Shown here piece after piece: positions 1-5,399 of a stretch of DNA of 5,696 bases. Both the position numbers and the translations under genes were made by a program. How positions within the stretch are numbered: the first letter of the stretch is position 1; every line of letters starts with the position of its first letter. The DNA is from JBBKXP01 sp038251315. GTDB taxonomy: Bacteria; Pseudomonadota; Alphaproteobacteria; Rhodobacterales; Rhodobacteraceae. The notes beneath the pieces were generated by a model. The model saw nothing but the letters and a program-made list of their open reading frames with translations. It was not told the origin of the DNA and did not search any database. The stretch spans positions 1 to 5,696 of the forward strand of contig JBBSBK010000143.1 of NCBI GenBank assembly GCA_038251315.1. Direction: 5' to 3'.

Positions 1-894
1 GGCGGGGCGTTCAGCCCGTTCGGCGACATCACCACGCTGATGGTCTGGCAGGCCGAGAAGGTCGAGTTCTTCGAATTCTTTTCGCTTTTCATCCCGTCGG
101 CGGTCAACTGGCTTGTGCCCGCGCTGATCATGTCATTTGCGATCAAAACGTCAGATGTGCACGTGCAGAACGATCCCATCGCGCTCAAGCGAGGGGCATG
201 GGTGATGATCGCCCTGTTCGGACTGACGCTGACCATGGCGGTTCTAGCCCATGTCATGCTCGACCTGCCGCCGGTCATCGGCATGATGACCGGTCTGGGC
301 CTGCTGATGCTGTATGGATATTTCCTGCAACATCGTGAACATAGCGAGTTCGAGCCACCGACGATTCCGGATGGCGTGGACATCGATCTGCGCGCCGTGA
401 TCGAGCGTGACTTCAAGCCGCGCGCCAAGCCGTTCGATGCAATGATCAGTATCAAGAACCTGGAGTGGGACACGCTGTTATTCTTTTTCGGGATCCTCAT
501 GGCGGTCGATGGTGTGGCTGAATTGGGTTATCTGGTCGAGACGTCCAAGTTCCTGTACGGCACACTGGGCCCGACCATCGCCAACAGTCTGGTGGGTGTC
601 CTGTCAGCCATTGTGGACAACATTCCGGTGATGTCCGCCGTTCTCAAGATGGACCCCGAGATGGTGCATGGCCAATGGATGCTGGTCACGCTGACGGCCG
701 GCGTGGGTGGATCGCTTTTGTCGGTCGGGTCGGCGGCCGGGGTGGCCCTGATGGGCGCGGCCAAGATGCCCAACGCAGATGGCAAGATGACATCTGTCTA
801 CACCTTCATGGGGCACCTGCGGTGGAGTTGGGCGGTGCTGCTGGGCTATATCGCCAGCATCTGGGTCCATACCCTGCTGCATGTGATGCAATAG
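1..894 (+). CDS. nhaD: NhaD-type sodium/proton antiporter, C-terminal part (5' end outside window)
   Basis: This is an inner-membrane antiporter of the NhaD family, which exports Na+ (or Li+) in exchange for H+ and supports salt and alkali tolerance. The frame is open from base 1, so the true start lies upstream; 297 residues are visible, roughly the last 60% of a usual NhaD. The visible part opens with the family signature GGAFSPFGDITTLMVWQ. Hydrophobic segments fall at about visible residues 28-48, 65-87, 92-111, 156-178, 187-214, 224-253 and 275-296. Two further conserved intramembrane stretches are present: DNIPVMSAVL (about 206-215) and the glycine/serine-rich TAGVGGSLLSVGSAAG (about 232-247). 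A charged cytoplasmic-type loop lies at about 112-152. The stop TAG is at 892-894 and the next gene starts 4 bases later, suggesting a shared transcript. The ATG at position 40 is internal to the conserved motif and is not the start. The family call is from recalled motifs; ion specificity is inferred. Confidence 0.93.
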   Translation, partial: GGAFSPFGDITTLMVWQAEKVEFFEFFSLFIPSAVNWLVPALIMSFAIKTSDVHVQNDPIALKRGAWVMIALFGLTLTMAVLAHVMLDLPPVIGMMTGLGLLMLYGYFLQHREHSEFEPPTIPDGVDIDLRAVIERDFKPRAKPFDAMISIKNLEWDTLLFFFGILMAVDGVAELGYLVETSKFLYGTLGPTIANSLVGVLSAIVDNIPVMSAVLKMDPEMVHGQWMLVTLTAGVGGSLLSVGSAAGVALMGAAKMPNADGKMTSVYTFMGHLRWSWAVLLGYIASIWVHTLLHVMQ

Positions 895-898
895 CGCC

Positions 899-1495
899 AT
901 GGCGGCGGACCTGGCCGCGGGGATCGCCGGGTGTCGGCTGTGCGCGGATCGGTTTGCGGCGACGGCGACTGCCCACGCGCCGCGCCCGGTGGTCTGGTTC
1001 CGCCCCGGCGCGCGCCTGTTGATCGCCGGGCAGGCCCCCGGAGCGCGCGTCCATGCTGCGGGTCGCCCCTTTGCCGATCCGTCCGGCGTGCGCCTGCGCG
1101 ACTGGCTGGGGCTGGATGAGCCGACGTTCTATGACCGCGACCGGGTGGCGATCGTGCCGATGGCGTTCTGCTTTCCGGGCTACGATGCCAAAGGGGCCGA
1201 CCTGCCGCCACCTGCAATCTGTGCCCAGACCTGGCATGCCCGGGTCATGGACCTGTTGCAGTCGGTCCGGCTGCTGGTGCTGGTCGGCGGTCACGCGCAG
1301 CGCTGGCATCTGGGGGTCAGGGCCGGCGTCACCGACACGGTGCGCGACTGGCGTGCCCATGCGCCGCAGGTCTTTGCGCTGCCGCATCCGTCATGGCGCA
1401 ACACCGGCTGGATCCGGCGCAATCCGTGGTTCACAGCCGAGGTGCTGCCGGCCCTGCGGGCGCGTGTCGCGGCGGTGATGGCCGATGCAGACTGA
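899..1495 (+). CDS. Uracil-DNA glycosylase superfamily protein (family 4/5-like, four-cysteine type)
   Basis: The 198-residue product belongs to the uracil-DNA glycosylase superfamily (COG1573-like), enzymes that cut uracil from DNA to begin base-excision repair. An N-terminal CRLC (C12, C15) is followed by C91 (MAFCFPG) and C108 (AICAQTW). This matches the four-cysteine spacing that holds a [4Fe-4S] cluster in family 4/5 enzymes. The active-site region reads GQAPG (residues 44-48) then GRPFADPSG (55-63), the counterpart of the GE(G/A)PG...GRPF motif. The second motif is HPSWRNTGW (163-171), corresponding to the HP(S/A) loop. Q45 replaces the usual acidic residue of motif 1, so activity and substrate range could differ from textbook UDG. 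The start ATG at 899 follows the antiporter stop by 4 bases, with no strong Shine-Dalgarno sequence, which fits translational coupling. The 3' end overlaps the next gene by 11 bases. Superfamily membership is secure; uracil removal by this protein is inferred. Confidence 0.87.
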   Translation: MAADLAAGIAGCRLCADRFAATATAHAPRPVVWFRPGARLLIAGQAPGARVHAAGRPFADPSGVRLRDWLGLDEPTFYDRDRVAIVPMAFCFPGYDAKGADLPPPAICAQTWHARVMDLLQSVRLLVLVGGHAQRWHLGVRAGVTDTVRDWRAHAPQVFALPHPSWRNTGWIRRNPWFTAEVLPALRARVAAVMADAD

Positions 1496-2264
1496 GCTGG
1501 ACCTTGCCCATGCGGCGATGGAGGCCGCTCCGGACGACGACATTGCCCGGCTGCGATTCTACGAGAGGCTGGCAGATGGCGAAGTGTTTCTGCTGCTGGC
1601 CAATGCAGCCACCGACGACCGGGTGACGCCCGATCTGTTCGAGGTCGAAGGCCTCACTTACGCGCTTGTGTTCGACCACGAGGAGCGGCTGGCGGCTTTC
1701 GTCGGCAAGATTGCGCCGTTTGTCGGCATGTCGGGTCGGGCGTTGACGGCAATGCTGGCGGCGCAGGGAATCGGGATCGCCCTCAACCCTGATGCCGCTT
1801 CGTCGGCCATGCTGATTCCGCCGAATGCGGTTGACTGGTTGGCCACGACGCTGGCGCAACGTCCGGCGGTAATGACCGCTCGCCCGGTCAGGGTTTTCGC
1901 GCCGCGTGACCTGCCCGAAGCTTTGCTGCGGACTCTGGACCACAAGCTGGCGGCGGCGGCAGGCCTTGCACAGGCGGTCTGGTTGGTCGGGGTCGAATAC
2001 GCCGATGGCGGGCGGGGCCATATGCTCGGTTTCGTTGGGGCGATGCCAGAGGCGGAAAGGGCTCTGGCGGCGGCGGTGGGCGAGTCACTCGTCTTTTCGG
2101 GGATTGATGCGGGGGCGCTGGACGTCACGTTTCTGGCGGCGTTCGATCCGATCATCGGGCGTCTGGCGCGTGTCGGTTTGCGATTTGATCTGCCCGAACT
2201 GGTTACGCCAGCCGCGCCGCTGGCACCGGGCATGGATCCGGGCAAGCCGCCAAAGCTGCGCTAG
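1485..2264 (+). CDS. SseB-family protein
   Basis: The 259-residue product resembles the SseB family, soluble proteins named after the Salmonella enhanced-serine-sensitivity gene; their biochemical role is not settled. The N-terminal SseB domain spans about residues 17-122. It shows the strand EVFLLLAN (33-40), TPDLFEVEGLTYALVF (48-63), EERLAAF (66-72) and the family-typical GIGIALNP (95-102) leading to SAMLIPP (107-113). A C-terminal alpha/beta portion at about 133-235 fits the SseB C-terminal domain, with PVRVFAP (134-140) and WLVGVEY (166-172). The tail from about 240 is proline-rich and probably flexible. There is no signal peptide or membrane segment, so the protein is expected in the cytoplasm. 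The start ATG at 1485 lies inside the glycosylase gene (ATGCAGACTGA overlap), so its translation is probably coupled to that gene. A later ATG (codon 12) is possible but would leave a gap in an otherwise tightly packed run. Function cannot be given beyond the family. Confidence 0.83.
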   Translation: MQTELDLAHAAMEAAPDDDIARLRFYERLADGEVFLLLANAATDDRVTPDLFEVEGLTYALVFDHEERLAAFVGKIAPFVGMSGRALTAMLAAQGIGIALNPDAASSAMLIPPNAVDWLATTLAQRPAVMTARPVRVFAPRDLPEALLRTLDHKLAAAAGLAQAVWLVGVEYADGGRGHMLGFVGAMPEAERALAAAVGESLVFSGIDAGALDVTFLAAFDPIIGRLARVGLRFDLPELVTPAAPLAPGMDPGKPPKLR

Positions 2265-2610
2265 GGATTTGAGCCGGCGGAACGGGCGGCATTCATGACC
2301 ATGCGCAACTCACCGTCTCTGGCTGTTCACGCTTGTCATCTGGCGGACTGGGTCGATGATCAATCGTTTCGGCTCCGAGGTCCGGACCACGCGGATGTAT
2401 TCGTATGGTGCGGGGCCCGCTGAGGGTCTTGCGCCTGCGGACAAAGATGTCGGCCATGACGTCCGCGAGGTTCGTGGCCGTTGTTCGTGCCTGCCGAAAT
2501 GACGGATTCCCGGTTCTCGTCACAAACTCCTCGAAAGAAGACCGCTTGCGCCAGGTGACCATTATCTTCCAATTGATCCCGATCCCTTTCCCAGCGGACG
2601 AGCGAAGCTT
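2265..2610. other. Unexplained stretch between the SseB gene and the ureD relic
   Basis: No gene here is convincing on either strand. The longest minus-strand frame (about 2293-2613) has no recognisable motif, no good ribosome binding site and an arginine/threonine-rich composition typical of an antisense frame in GC-rich DNA. A 42-codon plus-strand frame from ATG 2295 to TGA 2423 (containing HACHLADWVDD) has protein-like composition at its start but is too short to assign. Short frames in all three plus phases break each other up between 2420 and 2600, as expected for decayed coding sequence. I see no inverted repeats of insertion-sequence size and no rho-independent terminator after the SseB stop. 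The stretch may be the remains of one or more genes upstream of the ureD relic, but that is an inference from position only. Confidence 0.4.
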
Positions 2611-2614
2611 CACA

Positions 2615-2923
2615 TCGCATCACATCACCGCCGAACGAGCTGATGCCAGTCGCGGGGCAGCCGGAAAGATGGCGATTGCGGCGCGGGTTGGTGTCGCTGG
2701 ATGTTCGGACTGGTTACCGCAAGAAACCATTCTCTATGAAAACTGTCATCTACATCGCGAAATGACGATAGATTTGGCACCGGATGCCACCTGCCTTTTC
2801 TGCGAAAGTATCGTGTTGAGCCGCCATGAGATGGGTGAGGAACTCATGCACGCCCGTCTGACCGACCAAGGCCGACGTGGGTTTGCGGGATGGCTTGATC
2901 CACAAAATCGGCAAGGCGGGTAA
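2615..2923 (+). pseudogene. ureD: ureD relic (urease accessory protein, truncated and probably frameshifted)
   Basis: The translation carries the central block of UreD, a chaperone that with UreF and UreG helps deliver nickel to apo-urease. The recognisable run is TAERADASRGAAGKMAI, then DWLPQETILYENCHLHR (from 2708), TIDLAPDATC (from 2765) and ESIVLSRHEMGEEL (from about 2801). These match the UreD pattern of AERxYRA..G, DWLPQETI, IDLAPDA and VLGRxAMGE in order and spacing. The gene is not intact. The UreD N-terminus (about 80-100 residues with the NTAGG...GD motif) is missing upstream; residues coded before about 2615 do not resemble it. After LTDQGRR (about 2876) the similarity seems to jump one frame, where GLRDGLIH (2880-2903) resembles the RDGRLIHAE segment. 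The C-terminal third is also absent. A 172-codon frame from GTG/ATG-type starts near 2405 to TAA 2921-2923 remains open, so a truncated product is conceivable but unlikely to work as UreD. No other urease gene is in the window. Confidence 0.75.
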
Positions 2924-3046
2924 AGGAAATGCTTGCCGGCGCCATCCAAGGCTCACGATGCTTGATCGGGATGCTAAATCAGCCGATATTGGTCTTGTTC
3001 GGCATGCCACTTGGGCAATGTCGATCATGCCGGACCGGGTGCAAAG
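2924..3046 (+). other. Leader region between the ureD relic and the META lipoprotein gene
   Basis: This 123-base stretch contains no assignable gene. It may hold further degraded ureD sequence, but no frame shows a clear match to the UreD C-terminus. Any promoter for the lipoprotein gene should lie here; I could not pick out a convincing -35/-10 pair. The bases just before the ATG at 3047 (GGGTGCAAAG) give at best a weak Shine-Dalgarno sequence. Confidence 0.35.
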
Positions 3047-3811
3047 ATGGCGACCTTCAGAACCGCGTTCCTGATCACAGCCGTCGCTGCGGCCGGAGCA
3101 TGCACGCCGCCACGGGCAATCGGAACCGAGGAGCTTGCTGGAACCGAGTGGAGGCTGGTCGCGATGGAGGGCCGCCCTGTGGTCACGGATCCAGAACGCC
3201 CATTCGTCCTCGCCTTCGCCGGTGACGGCAAGGTCAGCGGCCAGGCCTGCAATCACTTCGGCGGTGAATACCGGCTGCAGGGCCAGCGGATCATTATCGG
3301 ACCAGCCACCATGACCGAAATGTCATGCGGCGAGGCCATGGACCGTTTGGAGGTCCGTTTTCTACAGATCCTCTCCGCACCTCTCGATTACCGGTTCGCG
3401 TCCGAAGGCGACCTGCTCTTGGGCGACCCGGACCAGCCGATACTGCGGCTCGTTCCGGGAACGGATGACGGCAGTTCGCAGATCGTCACCGGGCAGTGGG
3501 GTGGCCGCCATGTCGGCCTCGTGCTCGATGCGACTGGCGGAAACCTCGAATACGACTGCGCCAGCGGCCGCATTGAGGGCCCTCTGTCCATCGATCGTCT
3601 TGGGCGGTTTTCAGCCCGCGGTTATCACACACCAGGGGAGGGCGGCCCAGCGCGGCAAGGACATCCGCCGCCTCGTCTGTCTGCGATATATTCAGGTCGA
3701 ATCAGCGGCGGTGTGATGACACTGCTGGTGCGGATGCCTTCGGCCAATCTGGTCATCGGGCCGCTGTCGCTGCGGAAGAGCGCCGAGCCGATCATTCTCC
3801 GGTGCCTCTAG
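3047..3811 (+). CDS. META-domain probable lipoprotein with a second uncharacterised C-terminal domain
   Basis: The 254-residue product starts with an export signal, MATFRTAFLITAVAAAGAC, ending in a lipobox-like AGAC with C19 as probable lipid attachment site; the box is not ideal because the -3 residue is alanine, and the n-region has one arginine. A META (HslJ-like) domain covers about residues 30-138: GTEWRLVAMEGRPV (32-45), the core GKVSGQACNHFGGEY (61-75) and TMTEMSC (88-94), with C68 and C94 at positions usually conserved. The HslJ founder is a heat-inducible outer-membrane-linked protein connected to novobiocin resistance; the domain's molecular role is unclear. A second domain at about 148-252 contains GQWGGRHVGLVLDATGG, LEYDCASGRIEGPL and SGRISGGVMTLLVRM, a beta-rich pattern I recall from other proteobacterial hypothetical lipoproteins. 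I chose ATG 3047 because the signal sequence begins there; an in-frame TTG at 3011 would add 12 polar residues before it. Likely an envelope lipoprotein; function unknown. Confidence 0.8.
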   Translation: MATFRTAFLITAVAAAGACTPPRAIGTEELAGTEWRLVAMEGRPVVTDPERPFVLAFAGDGKVSGQACNHFGGEYRLQGQRIIIGPATMTEMSCGEAMDRLEVRFLQILSAPLDYRFASEGDLLLGDPDQPILRLVPGTDDGSSQIVTGQWGGRHVGLVLDATGGNLEYDCASGRIEGPLSIDRLGRFSARGYHTPGEGGPARQGHPPPRLSAIYSGRISGGVMTLLVRMPSANLVIGPLSLRKSAEPIILRCL

Positions 3812-3818
3812 GCGACAA

Positions 3819-3841
3819 CCGGCAATGACGATTATTGGCGG
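3819..3841 (+). terminator. Possible terminator hairpin after the META lipoprotein gene
   Basis: CCGGCAAT (3819-3826) can pair with ATTGGCGG (3834-3841) across a 7-base loop, giving 7 of 8 matched pairs with one G-G mismatch. It begins 8 bases after the lipoprotein stop codon, where a terminator is expected. No T-tract follows, so it does not meet the classic intrinsic terminator pattern; it may act as a 3' mRNA-stabilising stem or be fortuitous. Confidence 0.35.
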
Positions 3842-3931
3842 CATGCTGAACGCGCAGGCAGAGCCCTTCTTCGTTCTCTCTGGCTACGATCCAAGATCAG
3901 TGGAGAGTCAGTTTCCGGCACGCACTGCGGC

Positions 3932-3960
3932 TTGCGAAGCCAGCCACTTCGAAATAAATA
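3932..3960 (+). promoter_or_regulatory. Weak candidate sigma-70-type promoter upstream of the kinase gene
   Basis: TTGCGA (3932-3937) and TAAATA (3955-3960) are separated by 17 bases in the AT-richest patch of the 3812-4048 gap. Matches to TTGACA and TATAAT are 4/6 and 3/6. The kinase start is 89 bases downstream of the -10 element. A small inverted repeat, CGAAG (3935-3939) and CTTCG (3947-3951), overlaps the spacer. I found no EcfG-type pair (GGAAC and CGTT at 16-17 bases), although HWE kinases often feed the general stress response. The rest of the 237-base gap shows no gene I can support. Confidence 0.25.
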
Positions 3961-4032
3961 GCCATCTGGGAGAATGTCGGATCCATAGGACCTTTAAACT
4001 TCATCTGGTGCCACCGCGCATTGCAAGGGACC

Positions 4033-4041
4033 GGAGAAGGA
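4033..4041 (+). promoter_or_regulatory. Shine-Dalgarno sequence fixing the kinase start
   Basis: GGAGAAGGA lies 7 bases before ATG 4049 and contains AGAAGGA, a good match to the anti-Shine-Dalgarno end of 16S rRNA. It is among the best ribosome binding sites in the window. It shows that translation of the kinase was designed to start at 4049, upstream of the frameshift, and not at the downstream ATG 4455, which has no such site. Confidence 0.7.
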
Positions 4042-4048
4042 ACGAGAC

Positions 4049-4699
4049 ATGAATTTGCGCAAGCCTCTGCTGCGGCTCGGAGAGGCCCGCTTCATCGGCG
4101 TATTCTCTTGGCCGCTGGAGCCCGGACACCCGTCGATGACTTCGCCTGAATGCGTTGATATTGGCAGCCCCGATGTATCCGATTGCACGTCGTTGCGCAA
4201 CGTCATGACCCCTTGCAGCGCTGCCGCCTTTGATGTGGCCATGTTGAAAGGCCGTCCCTTCAAACTTCGCCTTGAACTCGTCAAAGGAAACCTTGTCGAG
4301 ATCACCGCCGTTTGCGAAGGCCTGGGCGTCGATCGCAGAATGTCCGGGACGCTGGAAGATATCAGTCAGGCCCGGTCAGAAATCGCCGATCTGACCGCGC
4401 GCGAGGAATTTTGCCGCGCGATCGCCGAGAATTCCCCGGCGATGCTATGGATGAATGGGCGATCAGTTCGGCAAATGCGTGTTCCTCAATCAGTCCCAGC
4501 GGGATTTCTGGGGCGTCGATCCGGACGATCTGTCGACCTTCGACTGGGGATCGACACTCCACCCCGAGGATGCAGACAAGCTGTCGGGTCCATTCGGCAA
4601 AGCGATGGCCGACCATACGGCCTTTACCGTCGAGGCGCGCTACATCCATGCGGACGGACAATTCCGCACCCTGCGAACGACTGCGCGGCCGCGATTTGA
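4049..4699 (+). pseudogene. N-terminal part of a frameshifted PAS/HWE sensor histidine kinase
   Basis: This frame encodes the intended N-terminus of the kinase that continues in another frame at 4455. Residues 1-135 are genuine: a degenerate PAS-like sensor region at about 10-107, ending in FKLRLELVKGNLVEI (71-85) and RRMSGTLEDISQ (96-107), a common PAS ending; a short linker EIADLTAREEF (111-121); then the start of a second PAS domain, AIAENSPAMLWM (124-135). After codon 135 (bases 4451-4453) the translation turns arginine- and proline-rich with no PAS features and ends at TAA/TAG-type stop 4697-4699; those 81 residues are out-of-frame readthrough. No membrane segments or signal peptide are visible, so the sensor would be cytoplasmic. 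If translated as read, the product would lack the histidine box and ATPase domain and could not signal. A sequencing error at the junction is a live alternative to a true mutation. Confidence 0.72.
4451..4454 (+). other. Frameshift site in the sensor kinase gene (extra ATGA)
   Basis: The bases read TGG-ATG-AATGGGCGATCAG. Removing four bases, ATGA (4451-4454), joins PAMLW directly to MGDQFGKCVFLN, the sequence expected for a PAS domain of HWE kinases (LWMGD..G..VFLN), and gives one continuous frame 4049-5375 of 440 residues. Removing a single A at 4453-4455 would also restore the frame (LWMMGDQ). The partly repeated ATGAATGG suggests slippage or a small duplication. There is no homopolymer or slippery heptamer that would suggest programmed frameshifting. 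Confidence 0.65.
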
Positions 4700-5375
4700 C
4701 GATATCGGGAATTTTCTCGGCATGACGGGGGTCAACACCGACATCACGGACCTGCTGGATGCCGAAGTGCGCAGCAAGCTCTTGATGGGCGAACTGAACC
4801 ATCGCACCAGGAACATTCTGACCGTGGTGCAGGCCGTGGCCCGCCAGACGGCGCGCAACGCCGACCCTGCGGATTTCCAGACTGCTTTCCGGCAACGCCT
4901 GAATGGCATGGCGGCCAGCAATGACCTTCTGCTCAAGAACGATTGGCACGGCGTGACCATGGCCGAATTGGTCGAGGTGCAACTGAGCCATCTGAAGGAT
5001 TACTTCGGCCGCAGGATCTTCATAGAAGGCCCGGAATTGAAGTTGACTTCACTTGCGGCGCAAACTGTCGGGATGGCATTCCACGAACTGGCAACGAACA
5101 GCATGAAGTATGGCGCACTTTTGACCAGCAAAGGGCGGATCGACCTTTCCTGGGCCGTTACCTCTGGCACGCCGGGCTTTGTGGTGAACTGGATCGAAAG
5201 CGGTTCCGGGCCAATTGCCGTGCCAGAAACTTCACCGGCAGGTAAAGGTTTCGGGCACACGGTCATTGTCGATATGATCGCATCGGCACTCAACGCGACC
5301 GTCGACGTTCGGTTCGATCCGGATGGCTTCAAATGGCTCGTCAACGCCCACTCGGATGTTGCTCTGAGCGAGTGA
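4455..5375 (+). CDS. HWE-family sensor histidine kinase, C-terminal part with PAS domain
   Basis: These 306 residues hold most of a PAS domain and a complete HWE-type kinase core, which autophosphorylates on histidine and passes phosphate to a response regulator. PAS: about residues 1-99, with CVFLNQSQRDFWGV (8-21), TLHPED (34-39) and GMTGVNTDIT (89-98). Phosphoacceptor box: ELNHRTRNILTVVQAVARQT (113-132), with H116 (codon 4800-4802). ATPase N-box: HELATNSMKYGAL (210-222). The HWE signature residues are present: H210 and the WIE triplet (246-248). The glycine loop is GKGFGHTVI (263-271). The frame is closed by TGA at 5373-5375. The ATG at 4455 directly follows an in-frame TGA (4452-4454) and has no Shine-Dalgarno, so independent translation would be poor. 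The intended protein starts at 4049 and is broken by a frameshift. If this fragment is made it keeps the whole catalytic core but not the first sensor domain. No partner response regulator is in the window; 25 bases downstream an insertion sequence begins. Confidence 0.85.
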   Translation: MGDQFGKCVFLNQSQRDFWGVDPDDLSTFDWGSTLHPEDADKLSGPFGKAMADHTAFTVEARYIHADGQFRTLRTTARPRFDDIGNFLGMTGVNTDITDLLDAEVRSKLLMGELNHRTRNILTVVQAVARQTARNADPADFQTAFRQRLNGMAASNDLLLKNDWHGVTMAELVEVQLSHLKDYFGRRIFIEGPELKLTSLAAQTVGMAFHELATNSMKYGALLTSKGRIDLSWAVTSGTPGFVVNWIESGSGPIAVPETSPAGKGFGHTVIVDMIASALNATVDVRFDPDGFKWLVNAHSDVALSE

Positions 5376-5399
5376 CCCTTTCGATCTGGGCGGGACACC

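Noticed and set aside
806..1387. Long minus-strand frame opposite the glycosylase gene
   Set aside because: Antisense shadow of a well-supported gene; low-complexity Arg/Pro/His composition and no motif.
2293..2613. 106-codon minus-strand frame considered as a transposase or integrase relic
   Set aside because: No DDE or tyrosine-recombinase motif, no helix-turn-helix, no terminal repeats; arginine-rich composition is typical of antisense frames in GC-rich DNA.
2405..2614. N-terminal extension of the open frame that contains the ureD block
   Set aside because: These roughly 70 residues lack the UreD N-terminal motifs and have no recognisable family; the open frame here is probably fortuitous, so I did not call an intact 172-residue gene.
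3825..4052. 75-codon plus-strand frame in the gap before the kinase
   Set aside because: No Shine-Dalgarno, its start sits inside the hairpin after the lipoprotein gene, composition has no domain or export signal, and it overlaps the kinase Shine-Dalgarno and start. It is more likely intergenic sequence.
4039..4063. GGAAC as a possible EcfG (general stress) promoter -35 element
   Set aside because: It is part of the Shine-Dalgarno region of the kinase gene and no CGTT lies 16-17 bases downstream.
4445..4460. Programmed ribosomal frameshifting within the kinase gene
   Set aside because: No slippery heptamer, no homopolymer and no obvious downstream stem; a four-base insertion or one-base error explains the break more simply.
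4362..4991. 209-codon minus-strand frame opposite the kinase gene
   Set aside because: Covers conserved PAS and histidine-box codons of the plus-strand kinase; the antisense protein shows no domain.
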